The notes: generated by a model from the sequence alone, not told the origin. A DNA stretch of 16,461 nt from Stephanodiscus triporus (GCA_036939755.1 JALLAZ010000367.1:1-16461), one strand, 5' to 3'. Shown: positions 6,730-15,513, counted from the stretch's first letter. Made by a program: numbers and translations.

Positions 6730-8649
6730 TCATTTGACGGAGAAGATCCTCACATGACCTGATTTAAGCCCATTATCATCATTCAATGGTGCCCCAATAG
6801 CAACAGTTGTCCCATCTGCTGACAGAGACACACACCGTCCTGAATAATCATAACTTGCTTTGCCGTCAATATCCTCACCTAGCTGTGTCCAACTTGTGCT
6901 GGAATCATACATTCGATAGACCCGCACATGGCCCGAATACACTCCATTCCCATCGTTATATTCGGCTCCAATGGCTAAGGTCTTGCCATCATCAGAGAGA
7001 GAAACAGACGATCCAAACGAATCGCCAACTGCTTCTCCTATTATATCTTGTCCCAGCTGCGTCCAACTGGAGGTAAGATTGTTGCTCTCCAGATAGTAAA
7101 CTCTCACATATCCTGGCTGATCATTATTATCATAATCCCCCTTGGCCCCAATGGCTAGAGTCCTCCCATCTGGAGACATATCTACGGACGATCCAAGATT
7201 ATCATCAACTGCCTCTCCATTGATGTCCTGGCCCAACTGTTCCCAAGTTGACCCTGCACTATTAATTTGATAGACCCTCACTTGACCTGAATTATCACCA
7301 TTACCATCATTATATGGTGCTCCAATAGCGACAGTTGCACCATCCGCCGACAGCGACACTGTCCATCCTAAATTATCGTTAGCAGCTGCACCATAAATAT
7401 CCTGGCCGATCTGTTCCCAGTTTGTACCATTGTCCTTCAAATGGTAAATCCTGACACAACCAGAAGCCCATCCATTCCAAACATCATGATTCCCATCATC
7501 ATGGATGGCTCCAACAGCTAGAGTTTTGCCATCGCCAGAGAGAGAAACAGACCACCCGAACAGATCGCCGTCAGCGTCGCCTGTGATGTCTTGGCCCAGC
7601 TGTTTCCAGCTAGAGCCAAGACCATCACTCTCCAGGGAGAAAACTCTCACATATCCTGGCCGGTCGTTCACCTCGAATAACTCCGGGGCCCCAATGGCTA
7701 CAGTTTTTCCATCTGGTGACATATCTACAGAATGACCTAAATAATCATGAACTGCCTCTCCTCCAATAAGCTGCGTCGAACTCCAGCCAACAATCTTCTT
7801 GTGATAAACTTTTACATGTCCTGTATAGTTGTTCGAGCCTATCGCACCAACGACTAGAGTCTTAGCATCCGCAGACATAGCCACAGAATGCCCGAATAGG
7901 TCATTTTTAGCATCACCGACGATCGACTGACCCTGTTGCTTCCAAGTCCAGGAAGGAGGACCTGGTCGATCAACACCCACCACAACCACTGCTGCAATTG
8001 TAGCAGCCGCTGCCACCATTCCTAACGAAACCGGCCCAAGTTTGTATTTTCGAATTCTTTGTTCGTCGCCGCCCTTATTCGTGGGAGCGGAGAGAGTGTT
8101 AGTGGCGTCCCCCGCCTCAGCGCCGGTCGAGGGCGCCCGGTGACGATCACGAAAGGCCGCCATTTCAGGGGGATCCGAAGGACGGTTTGGAAAGGCCGCC
8201 ATCGCTTGATTACAGGGCGCAAAGGGCGGCGGGATGGGCGTCGCGATGACGTAGTCGTCAACGGCTGTCGTCGTCGACGCCATCGCGTAATTATGTGGCG
8301 CGAAGGGAGGCGGGACGGGCGTCGCAACGACGACGGAGGGCATCGAGCATGTCTTCGTCGATTCTTCAGCTTCCAATAATTCAGAGAGGGGCGGAGCGCT
8401 GGGTCGTATGGGCGGCTCGACGCCCGAGGGAGGAGCGGTGGCATCGTCATTGCCAGCGCGCGCAACGTCGGCAGGAAGAAAGACCGCAGATGACGATCCC
8501 GACGTAGTAGTAGGAGGGAGTGGACTCGCGCCCGATAAGTAACTCAGGAAGTCGTTGCGTGAACCGTGATCGTCGCTGCTCCCGTCGCCGCCGCCGCCGC
8601 CGCCGCCGCCGCTGCGTTCGTCGTTGTCCATTGATTGGACCTTGGTCAT
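6730..8649 (-). CDS. Single-pass membrane protein with a seven-bladed beta-propeller ectodomain
   Basis: This is a single-exon gene of 639 residues. The N-terminal 200 residues are low-complexity: a Gly run (14-21), Ser/Thr/Pro-rich stretches, and a duplicated proline motif (ATPVPPPFAPHNYAMA at 109 and ATPIPPPFAPCNQAMA at 136). A basic patch RIRKYK (198-203) precedes one membrane span (about 204-226), which predicts a cytoplasmic N-terminus and an outer C-terminus. Residues 234-639 hold seven repeats, each starting at a Trp (236, 289, 348, 411, 469, 529, 587) with the pattern WxQLGQDIxGEAxxDxxGxS, then a xDGxTxAIGA strand and GxVRVY. These resemble FG-GAP/integrin-alpha-like repeats that occur in large numbers in stramenopile genomes. 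Several blades carry DxNxDG-like loops (NDGNG, DDGNHD) that could bind calcium. Adhesion or ligand binding at the cell surface is inferred; the partner is unknown. Confidence 0.85.
   Translation of the reverse strand: MTKVQSMDNDERSGGGGGGGGDGSSDDHGSRNDFLSYLSGASPLPPTTTSGSSSAVFLPADVARAGNDDATAPPSGVEPPIRPSAPPLSELLEAEESTKTCSMPSVVVATPVPPPFAPHNYAMASTTTAVDDYVIATPIPPPFAPCNQAMAAFPNRPSDPPEMAAFRDRHRAPSTGAEAGDATNTLSAPTNKGGDEQRIRKYKLGPVSLGMVAAAATIAAVVVVGVDRPGPPSWTWKQQGQSIVGDAKNDLFGHSVAMSADAKTLVVGAIGSNNYTGHVKVYHKKIVGWSSTQLIGGEAVHDYLGHSVDMSPDGKTVAIGAPELFEVNDRPGYVRVFSLESDGLGSSWKQLGQDITGDADGDLFGWSVSLSGDGKTLAVGAIHDDGNHDVWNGWASGCVRIYHLKDNGTNWEQIGQDIYGAAANDNLGWTVSLSADGATVAIGAPYNDGNGDNSGQVRVYQINSAGSTWEQLGQDINGEAVDDNLGSSVDMSPDGRTLAIGAKGDYDNNDQPGYVRVYYLESNNLTSSWTQLGQDIIGEAVGDSFGSSVSLSDDGKTLAIGAEYNDGNGVYSGHVRVYRMYDSSTSWTQLGEDIDGKASYDYSGRCVSLSADGTTVAIGAPLNDDNGLKSGHVRIFSVK
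6733..7785 (-). repeat. Tandem coding repeat: a three-blade unit present twice
   Basis: Blades 2-4 (about 7246-7785) and 5-7 (about 6733-7245) pair one to one. Blades 2 and 5 share VDMSPDG and PGYVRV plus an LES linker. Blades 3 and 6 share SVSLSxDGKTLA. Blades 4 and 7 share SLSADGxTVAIGAP and NDxNG. The offset is about 176-181 residues, roughly 540 bp. Confidence 0.75.
8587..8610. repeat. (GCC)8 microsatellite encoding the Gly run
   Basis: Eight perfect GCC units on the plus strand encode the glycine run near the N-terminus of the propeller protein on the minus strand. Tracts of this kind change length readily by slippage. Confidence 0.9.
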
Positions 8650-8895
8650 ACTCCCGGTCGTTGGTCTTTATTGTTTCACCTACCTCGCAGAGCCAAAATA
8701 ATGCCGCGCGCCCCCCAGCCTCCGCTCGCGCACGGCGCCGCCCTTGCGTGCGTCACTCTTCCCGCCCTTTTTTTACTGTACAATATTCGAGACCAAACAC
8801 TCCACCGACCGCCGAACGACCCTCAAATAAGTCAACCTCGCCGTCCTCTGACGCCGGCTGTGGCGCTCCTCGCCGCAATAGAAATCGAAGACTTC
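8650..8895. promoter_or_regulatory. Divergent region between the propeller gene and the AspRS gene
   Basis: The propeller gene starts at 8649 on the minus strand and the AspRS frame runs rightward. If translation of AspRS starts at 8896 or 9085 rather than 8701, this region is a shared promoter of about 250 bases or more. A weak TATA-like stretch (ACAATATTCG) lies near 8779. No other element is recognisable. Confidence 0.35.
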
Positions 8896-10952
8896 ATGTT
8901 TCCGCAACATCTCATGCTCCTCCTCTTGTCATCTGCCGCCATTCGCCGTGCGATGAGCGGCAACTGTCAATGTTTCGTCTCTGCCTTTTCCTCGTCGCTG
9001 AGCTCGATATCGCTTGCACCCAATTCGGCGTCGCCGTCGTCATCGCGATCTTGGCGACAAAGGCCGCCGAGCTCCGCGCGCTTCATGTCGACGGATGCCG
9101 CGCCCTCCGCCGGGGAAAAGACCGAAGAGGAGCAGGCCGCGATCAAGGCGGCCAGGGAGGCTAGGAAGTGAGTGTGGGTGTCAACACGATTTGGAATATT
9201 GCGTTGCTAACAATACGTGCACCACATCACACGAACGATTTCCCAAAATGCAAATCAAAGGGCCGAAAATGAGCGCAAGAATGCCGAAAAGGCGGCCAAG
9301 AAGGCGGCACAGGCGGCGGCCGAGGAGGCATCCAATCGTATCGACGATGTGACTTACTTATCCGCATCGCAACAGGGGACGTACGCGCCAATGGGGGACA
9401 TGTCGATCATCATGTCCCGGAGTCGGTCCGGTCGAAATTTCGTAGATGTCGGCGACATCGGCGGATCCGAAAATGCCAAATACGGGCCGGGATCGAGGGT
9501 GTGGCTCAGGGGTCGTCTCAATTCCATCCGCGTCAAGGGGGGGTCCTCGTTTTTGGTGTTGCGTCAGAATTCGTTCGACACAATCCAGGCCTGCTTTTTT
9601 AAGAACAAGGAGGATCCGGACCAATCGGCGAAGATGATAAAGTACCTTAAAACCCTCACGACGGAGAGCGTGATTGATCTCGAGGGGACGGTCTCGACCG
9701 CGGACGTCAGGAGCTGCTCCGTCCAGGACGCGGAGATCGTTATCGAACGCGTCCACTCGGTGTCGAGGGCGGACGCCATGCTGCCCTTCCTCGTGGAGGA
9801 CGCGGCCCGGAGCGAAAAGGAGGTGGAGGAGAGCCAGAACACCGACCGGCCGTTTCCACGCCTCGGACAGGAGCTACGTCTCGACAATCGATGGCTTGAC
9901 CTGCGCGCGCCCGCAAACAACGCCATCATGCGTGTGCAGTCCGCGGTCTGCCAGCTCTTCCGCGAATCGCTGTACTCGCAGGGGTTCGTCGAGATCCACA
10001 CCCCCAAGATCATCGCCGGTGAGAGCGAGAGTGGCGCGGGGGTTTTCACCACGGATTACTTTGGCACGACGGCGTGCCTCGCCCAGTCCCCCCAGCTGTA
10101 CAAGCAGATGGCGATATCGTCCGACCTTGATCGCGTCTTTGAGATCGGTCCCGTATTCCGCGCTGAGAATTCGAACACCCGACGGCATTTGTGTGAGTTC
10201 ACAGGATTGGATCTCGAGATGGCCATCAACGAGCATTACATGGAGACGCTGGAGGTCGTTCACAAGATGTTCAAGCACATCTTCGTAAACTTGGAGTCCC
10301 GATGGGGACGCGAGCTGGCGGTGATACGGACGCAGTACGATTCCGAGCCGATAACGTTCACCGACGAACCATGCGTGCTCCATTGGCCGGAGGCGATGGA
10401 CATCCTCCGCGATCGGGGATTCGACGTGGGAGACGGGCTGAACGACCTGACTGGGGCGCAGGAGCTCGCGCTCGGGGCCGCTGTCAAAGAAAAATACGGC
10501 ACAGATTTCTTTATGCTGGACAAGTACCCCTCGAACATAAGGCCATTCTACACCATGCCAGATCCCGCGGACGATCGATTTTCCAACTCGTACGATATGT
10601 TCATTCGCGGACAAGGTGAATATATACGAAATCTGGCTCAATCATGAATTTATTGTCGTGGATCCGCATTAATTTATTTCTCCACTATTCACTTTGATTT
10701 GCAAAATCGAAAGAAATTTGTTCCGGAGCTCAACGATGCCATGATCCTGAATTGGTGACGAGAATCATTGAAAAGAAGGGGATCGAAATTGGTGACGGTC
10801 TGAGAACGTATATTGAATCGTTCAGGCACGGAGTGAGTCCTCATGCAGGCGCTGGGATCGGCTTGGAGCGAGTGGTGTTCTTGTATCTTGGCCTGGACAA
10901 TGTTCGTAAGGCATCGATGTTCCCGAGAGACCCCAATCGATGCACCCCATAG
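8701..10952 (+). CDS. DARS: Aspartyl-tRNA synthetase, eukaryotic cytosolic type, three exons
   Basis: The enzyme charges tRNA-Asp with aspartate using ATP. The spliced model is join(8701..9167, 9261..10615, 10714..10952), 686 residues from the first ATG. Starts at 8896 (621 residues) or 9085 (558 residues) are equally in frame, and 558 is closest to the usual size of fungal cytosolic AspRS. A Lys/Ala-rich helix spans the first junction, as in eukaryotic AspRS extensions that bind tRNA. The OB-fold anticodon domain is at about 9487-9600 (VWLRGRLNSIRVKGG). The class II motifs are: motif 1 (GFVEIHTPKI) near 9980, motif 2 (FRAENSNTRRHLCEFTGLDL) from 10156, and motif 3 (GAGIGLERV) from 10849. The flipping-loop region QSPQLYKQM is present. 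Exon 3 supplies SGAQRCHDPE, SFRHGVSPHAGAG and the typical end FPRDPNRCTP. The alternative starts may send the protein to different compartments. Confidence 0.93.
9168..9260 (+). other. Intron 1 of the AspRS gene (93 bp)
   Basis: The donor is GTGAGT at 9168 and the acceptor ends AAATCAAAG at 9260. The split codon AA|G keeps the reading frame and joins REAR-K to AENERKNAEK, continuing one Lys/Ala-rich helix. Read through, the upstream frame hits TGA at 9169-9171. Confidence 0.85.
10616..10713 (+). other. Intron 2 of the AspRS gene (98 bp)
   Basis: The donor is GTGAAT at 10616 and the acceptor is CGAAAG at 10713. Splicing joins CAAG to AAATTTGT and restores the conserved AspRS run MFIRGQEICSGAQR. 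The unspliced frame ends at 10647, before motif 3. Confidence 0.92.
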
Positions 10953-11186
10953 GTGTAACATAAAAATCTGCTCGACCGTGTTATCATTTAGCTTCTTGTT
11001 AAATTGTAGTTTCGTGAAAACAACATTGAATGCCAAAAATTTTGGTATCGATGTCGCCATTGAGCCTTCCTCGTCTCTTTCGGTGTAGAAATAACCCGTA
11101 GGCCCTCAAATATACCCAGCTCTTTGTTTGAGACTCGTAGTTGGAGCCTTAATTATGCCAATCAATCAAGATTTTCTAGAGAATCA

Positions 11187-13631
11187 TTATGTAACTTGAA
11201 GGAAAGGTGTTCTGCGAATTTTGATCCAATAAAAACACATCATGACTGAATACCAATAATTCCACCACACACAACCAAGAAAGGCTAACATATCAATGAT
11301 TGGGAAGATGACGGTAGGTGTAAATAAGTGATGTGATATTATGAAAGAAAACATCTGAGAGAGGCTTGGTTGTTGCGACTTTAGTACAACATCTTCTGAT
11401 ACAGTGCACTCTTGTGTATTGTGGTTATTGCTGGAATCCTCCTCAATGTTGCAGCTCCTTCCAGCTTGCGTTCTGCCCAGCAGAATGTCAATAAACGTCA
11501 TTGGAACTTGAGGAGCTATTTCCAACAGCTCGCGCCCAGACAATGCCTGCATAGTAAGTATTGACATTCCGTCAATGGCACCATCGCCCTCATCGCCCAG
11601 CAGAAAATTAACGTTGCGACCCATTGCCTTCACCGATCGAACCTCGGGCGGATAACAAAACTTGTGTTTTCCGAGCCAATTTACAATTGCTTGATGTGTG
11701 GAGTCTCGCAGTGGGTTGGGATGCCACGACGCTTGTGATAAAGCCGCCACGTGCAATAAGCCATCACCAGTGCCAACTCCAATGATGCGATGTGACTCGA
11801 CCTGTTTCGAAATCCACGACATGTATAAGTCACTGTATGGAGGAAGCAACTTGTTGGCAAGTAACATTGATCGAGGTGCGTGTTTCGGTTGAGACTCGTA
11901 GCCAACGCCGGGATGAGTTGATCCGTCGCCACCACGGAGATGTGCCATGGTCAGCATTGCCAACACTAATGCCGGAAAAGCGGTAATGCGACCGGCTGTC
12001 CGAACGAGGTTTTTGTAACGATCGTTGAATGGGTCTATCTTTGCCGGAGACGTGTGCAAGATGGATGGAGGATTGCGTTTGTTAATTGTTCCTTGGCGAC
12101 CATCAACATCATTACTCGCGACACCTACTGCGGATGCTACAGTTGCTGCCTGGTCCAGATACGATTGCAGCAATGACCGTAAACAGTAGGAGAATGCAGC
12201 AAGAAAACACCATGATAATACTCCTCGTACAAACAACCCACTGTGTTGGAGATGGCGTTTTGAGAAGCTCATCTTTATTTGCCCGTCTCTAGCTGATGCT
12301 TTCGTTGTGTCTGAAAATCTTGTATGGAAGAGATAAGTACACATGATCATGAACGGAGCCAGAGCTTGGATAAGAAGCATCATTCGCACATTTATCAATT
12401 CCATCATTTCATTCGGGTTCATCTTTTTGTTTGGAGGAGTCAGCGAAAGGATATGTGCAGCGTTCCTTGCAGTCTCTTCAATTGGGGTCATCATGCTGGA
12501 AGCAATGTAGCCCCATGCAAGAGCGAGAAAGGCCAAAAGTGCATTCATGACAGTACCTATACCAGATAGTTTTCCCAGTGTATCTGTTGCGGGTAAAGAA
12601 ACGACGCCAAGAATATTTCCTAAGAGAAGAACGCGAGCGCTCAATTCTTCCACTGCTTCAGGTAGCCCGTCCAATCCCAACGCACGTAACAGTGCTGGTG
12701 TACAAAACAACCAAAATGAAAATAAAGCTGATCCCAAACCTACAAGGAACCGTGTGGCCTTCTTAGGGTCTATGCGCTTTAGTGCTTCGTTGTCCTTGCC
12801 TATATCGGCATCAGCTTCATCGTCGAGGTCGCAAGTCTTGGTATTGAAAGGAGATACCGACCATGCCAACTTCACCACCACCACGATAAATACCACCAGT
12901 AACAGTGTCAATAGCAAAATCCCAGCATCGTCCCCCTCCTTTTTTATCAGCACACATGCCATTAATCTCTCAAAAGCCCCAGGCACGCGCGATCCGTCAT
13001 CGTCTGATCCTCGATAGGGAGAGCAGCATACCCCCCCAAGTCCACTAGGCGACATCGAACTTGACGAGACCGAAGAGAGCGTTAAGGAACGAATAAGCCC
13101 CAGCAACCATCGCGACGCAAGTCCGACTAAGTTCGCCAATGAAAGGTTGACGGTAGTTTCCAATAATGGATAGTGGTCGGCGTAGACCATTTCACCCCTC
13201 GCTATCCGCCTTGATCTGACCTCGATCGTTTTTCTCTCCTTCTCGTCGCCATCGTCGCCACCACGTGAAATATTTTTCGTTGTCTTCTTCTTGGGCATTC
13301 TGCCCGCTGCTGCCTCCCTCGCGTAATGGTCGAGATCTCGATCGCTCTGCAAGTCTACGACCATGCCAGCATTCAATCGAGACGCTTGATCGGAGATGGG
13401 CGACACCATCATGCGAAGGTTGGTAAACAGCCATTCGTGCACGAGCGTCCGTGCCGCATGGCGCTTGGGCTTGGCCTTCGCCCCCGCGTGAACGACGTAG
13501 CCTTTCTCCCATTGATCGCGACGCCGTGCGTACTGCGCGTACTGGAGGAATGACGCGAGCAAAATTGCCAGCCAGGCGTCGGGTGCGGTGAGCGATCGAG
13601 GGATGCGCGGTAGTAATGGATTTGAAGCCAT
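11187..13631 (-). CDS. TMEM161-like multi-pass membrane protein
   Basis: This is a single-exon gene of 814 residues from the ATG at 13631; three residues further up only a GTG is available. Hydrophobic spans include DAWLAILLASFLQY near the N-terminus, LANLVGLASRWLLGLI, a long GILLLTLLLVVFIVVVV, FLVGLGSALFSFWLF, NALLAFLALAWGY, LIQALAPFMIMCTYLF, GVLSWCFLAAFSYCL, FPALVLAMLTMAHL and FTPTVIFPIIDMLAFLGCVW, about nine in all. The motif order HYPLLETTVNLSLAN, then ATRFLVGLGSALFSFWLFC with TPALLRALGLD, then QALAPF, then LLQSYLDQA, follows the animal and plant TMEM161A/B pattern. Those proteins are about 480 residues and poorly understood (stress response, ion-channel modulation). This one is much longer, with charged cytosolic linkers and a soluble C-terminal region (about 590-760) that I do not recognise. 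It is convergent with AspRS and divergent from the aminopropyltransferase gene. Confidence 0.65.
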   Translation of the reverse strand: MASNPLLPRIPRSLTAPDAWLAILLASFLQYAQYARRRDQWEKGYVVHAGAKAKPKRHAARTLVHEWLFTNLRMMVSPISDQASRLNAGMVVDLQSDRDLDHYAREAAAGRMPKKKTTKNISRGGDDGDEKERKTIEVRSRRIARGEMVYADHYPLLETTVNLSLANLVGLASRWLLGLIRSLTLSSVSSSSMSPSGLGGVCCSPYRGSDDDGSRVPGAFERLMACVLIKKEGDDAGILLLTLLLVVFIVVVVKLAWSVSPFNTKTCDLDDEADADIGKDNEALKRIDPKKATRFLVGLGSALFSFWLFCTPALLRALGLDGLPEAVEELSARVLLLGNILGVVSLPATDTLGKLSGIGTVMNALLAFLALAWGYIASSMMTPIEETARNAAHILSLTPPNKKMNPNEMMELINVRMMLLIQALAPFMIMCTYLFHTRFSDTTKASARDGQIKMSFSKRHLQHSGLFVRGVLSWCFLAAFSYCLRSLLQSYLDQAATVASAVGVASNDVDGRQGTINKRNPPSILHTSPAKIDPFNDRYKNLVRTAGRITAFPALVLAMLTMAHLRGGDGSTHPGVGYESQPKHAPRSMLLANKLLPPYSDLYMSWISKQVESHRIIGVGTGDGLLHVAALSQASWHPNPLRDSTHQAIVNWLGKHKFCYPPEVRSVKAMGRNVNFLLGDEGDGAIDGMSILTMQALSGRELLEIAPQVPMTFIDILLGRTQAGRSCNIEEDSSNNHNTQECTVSEDVVLKSQQPSLSQMFSFIISHHLFTPTVIFPIIDMLAFLGCVWWNYWYSVMMCFYWIKIRRTPFLQVT

Positions 13632-13952
13632 TCTTACCACGAAAAAATAATTTTGGTGGTAAATATCTCAGAGTATCGTACACAAATAGACACGCAGCAC
13701 CGATATCCGAGAGTTGCTCTCTCGCAGGGAGAGAGGTGGTGTGTAGCAACTTCTAAGATTTTCAACGTAGGAACAGTAGAAAAATAATATAAGCGTTCTC
13801 CGAAACCTTACGCACAAAAAACACACTCTTCAACGCCCGCCCCCGCGCCCAGAGTCCGGCACCGACATCTCCGCTGGCCGTATTCGGATGCTCACTACGA
13901 TAAGATATTCTTCAGGAGACAACGCGATCCCCCAGTCTAGAGATAAGCAATC
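13632..13952. promoter_or_regulatory. Divergent intergenic region, probable bidirectional promoter
   Basis: These 321 bases separate the starts of the TMEM161-like gene (minus) and the aminopropyltransferase gene (plus). A TATA-like AATAATATAA lies at about 13783-13792, some 160 bases before the plus-strand ATG. The region also holds the inverted repeat listed separately. Assignment as promoter rests on position only. Confidence 0.45.
13713..13745. repeat. Inverted repeat in the divergent promoter
   Basis: CTCTCTC (13717-13723) and GAGAGAG (13729-13735) form a perfect seven-base stem around the loop GCAGG. GTTG just outside has a CAAC partner a few bases further right. It could be a transcript hairpin or a site for a dimeric regulator, or chance. 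Confidence 0.4.
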
Positions 13953-15080
13953 ATGGCACCCGGAGGACCAATCTTTCATGAACTACGTGGTCTAATTTTA
14001 ATTGTTTGCTGCGCACTCGCACGTTGTTCTTCCTACACTTCCAATACCGTGCTTGAGACATCAGAACAGACCTTGAAACCGATTTTGGAGGAGGAGTTCG
14101 AAATCGGCTACGCCCAATCTCTAACGGTCGAGTCTCCGCCAATTGCATCCATCAAGTCTGTTTATCAAAGCATCGACGTGTACAACAGCAAACATTATGG
14201 AAAGGTTCTTGTGCTCGACGACAACCTGCAGCTCACTGAGAGAGATGCCTCCCACTACAACGAAATGCTGGCGCACGTTCCCGTAATGGAATACTTGGCC
14301 AATTGTGGCAATGAAACCGAGCCGATCCGAGTAATGGTTGTGGGGGGAGGGGATGGATACGTGGTTGCCGAACTACTGAAATACCCCCAGGTTCGATGGA
14401 TCGACCACGTGGAGCTCGACGAGGAAGTAATAAACGTTTCAAAGGAAAATTTGCCTTGGGCCGATGGGTGGAAAGACGAGAGGGTGAATCTGGTGATTTC
14501 CGATGGAGCAAAATTCGTCAAAGACCAGGCAGAAAAGGGAATACATTATCATGTCATCATACAGGATGCTAGCGATCCCTTCTGGTACGATACGATGGGT
14601 GACATCACGATCTTACCAAGCTCGGTGCTGTACGAGCTATCTCATTTTGAGAGTCTCCACAGATTGCTACGATCGAAGGGAGGGGTCCTGATGATGCAGG
14701 CAGAAACATATAATATACCCAGCAATCTCGAGGCGATAAGAAAGTGGAGGAACCAACTGCAGGGCATAGGCTTCGACCGTCCGCGTTATGGTAGCATCAG
14801 CATCGGCACGTATTCTACGGGCCAGATTGGCTTCTTGACGGCTCATGCTCAAGTGGGAGATGGCAGCAATCATGAGGAGGTTTGGGGGTCCGGTAGTACA
14901 TGTGATGACAATGTATACAGAATGGATGTATTGCCCGAGATGTTATGGAGTAAAATACTTTCTCAGTTCAACAATATGAATGGTACAACTTTGTACTACC
15001 ATCCTCGTGTTCATCGGAGCTCGTTTGACTTACCGCTTTGGGTAGAAAAGTCCATTTACGGTAGCGATGTTTGTGCGTGA
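13953..15080 (+). CDS. Spermidine-synthase-like aminopropyltransferase with signal peptide
   Basis: This is a single-exon gene of 375 residues from ATG 13953. Polyamine aminopropyltransferases move an aminopropyl group from decarboxylated S-adenosylmethionine to putrescine or longer amines. Residues about 10-27 (ELRGLILIVCCALARCSS) look like a signal peptide or anchor, absent from ordinary cytosolic spermidine synthases of about 300 residues. The core shows YGKVLVLDDNLQLTERD (82-98) with HYNEM (101-105), the nucleotide loop GGGDG (131-135), VELDEEVI (153-160), SDGAKF (183-188) and the catalytic-type DASDP (205-209). Differences from textbook enzymes are GYVVAE after GGGDG instead of GGVLRE, and DPFWYD in place of DPxGP, so substrate preference may differ. 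A C-terminal extension of about 70 residues follows the fold. Secretory targeting fits a role in long-chain polyamine synthesis for silica, which is inference; thermospermine synthase is an alternative. Confidence 0.85.
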   Translation: MAPGGPIFHELRGLILIVCCALARCSSYTSNTVLETSEQTLKPILEEEFEIGYAQSLTVESPPIASIKSVYQSIDVYNSKHYGKVLVLDDNLQLTERDASHYNEMLAHVPVMEYLANCGNETEPIRVMVVGGGDGYVVAELLKYPQVRWIDHVELDEEVINVSKENLPWADGWKDERVNLVISDGAKFVKDQAEKGIHYHVIIQDASDPFWYDTMGDITILPSSVLYELSHFESLHRLLRSKGGVLMMQAETYNIPSNLEAIRKWRNQLQGIGFDRPRYGSISIGTYSTGQIGFLTAHAQVGDGSNHEEVWGSGSTCDDNVYRMDVLPEMLWSKILSQFNNMNGTTLYYHPRVHRSSFDLPLWVEKSIYGSDVCA

Positions 15081-15225
15081 CTGTGGTATACTTGTGTGGG
15101 AGTAGTCCACGAAAGGTTTCGGAACCAGATGCTTCTCTCTCGTCGTGGCTCCATCAGTAGCATTTTAAGTAAAGATAGAATCTTTGGGATATGTGTGAAA
15201 TCGGTGTTACAATTGCCAGTTCTCA

Positions 15226-15239
15226 CCCCCCCCCCCCCC
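15226..15239. repeat. Poly-C tract (14 bases)
   Basis: Fourteen consecutive C bases lie 146 bases after the stop of the aminopropyltransferase gene. The length is likely to vary and could be a sequencing weak point. Confidence 0.9.
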
Positions 15240-15299
15240 AATCCCTCATCGGCAATCTGTCCGACTCTAGAGTCTGGTCTTCGCGATGCTCTTACCTAA

Positions 15300-15452
15300 A
15301 CCCTGTGTGCAAAAAAGTGGATAGCTGTTGTGCTGTTGTGCCGTCGTGCTGCTGCCAAAGAACTAGGCAAGGATTTCCAAGGAGCCTTGGAAGATTTGGA
15401 GAAGGCATGGAAAAGCATACACCCAACCGATGACATTGACATAATTAATTGA
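15300..15452 (+). pseudogene. Short coding-like remnant of unknown origin
   Basis: One frame between the TAA at 15297 and the TGA at 15450 reads as an amphipathic, protein-like sequence: KKWIAVVLLCRRAAAKELGK, then DFQGALEDLEKAWKSIHPTD and DDIDIIN. There is no ATG, no strong partner exon nearby, and the family is not recognised. It could be a last exon, a decayed gene end, or chance. Confidence 0.25.
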
Positions 15453-15513
15453 GAAGAGTTTGGAACGTTTCAAGAAAAAATCGAATAATTGTACTAGAGC
15501 TAACAATCCAACT

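Larger units (their letters stand above)
15081..15513. other. Intergenic region after the aminopropyltransferase gene
   Basis: This region has no recognisable full gene. It begins with the probable 3' untranslated region, contains a run of 14 C (15226-15239), and then a short coding-like frame (15300-15452) listed separately. GC content falls clearly towards the right. Confidence 0.5.

Noticed and set aside
3414..11096. Shared 12-mer TAGAAATAACCC near 3414 and 11086
   Set aside because: Several 12-base matches are expected by chance in 16 kb, and the flanks do not match.
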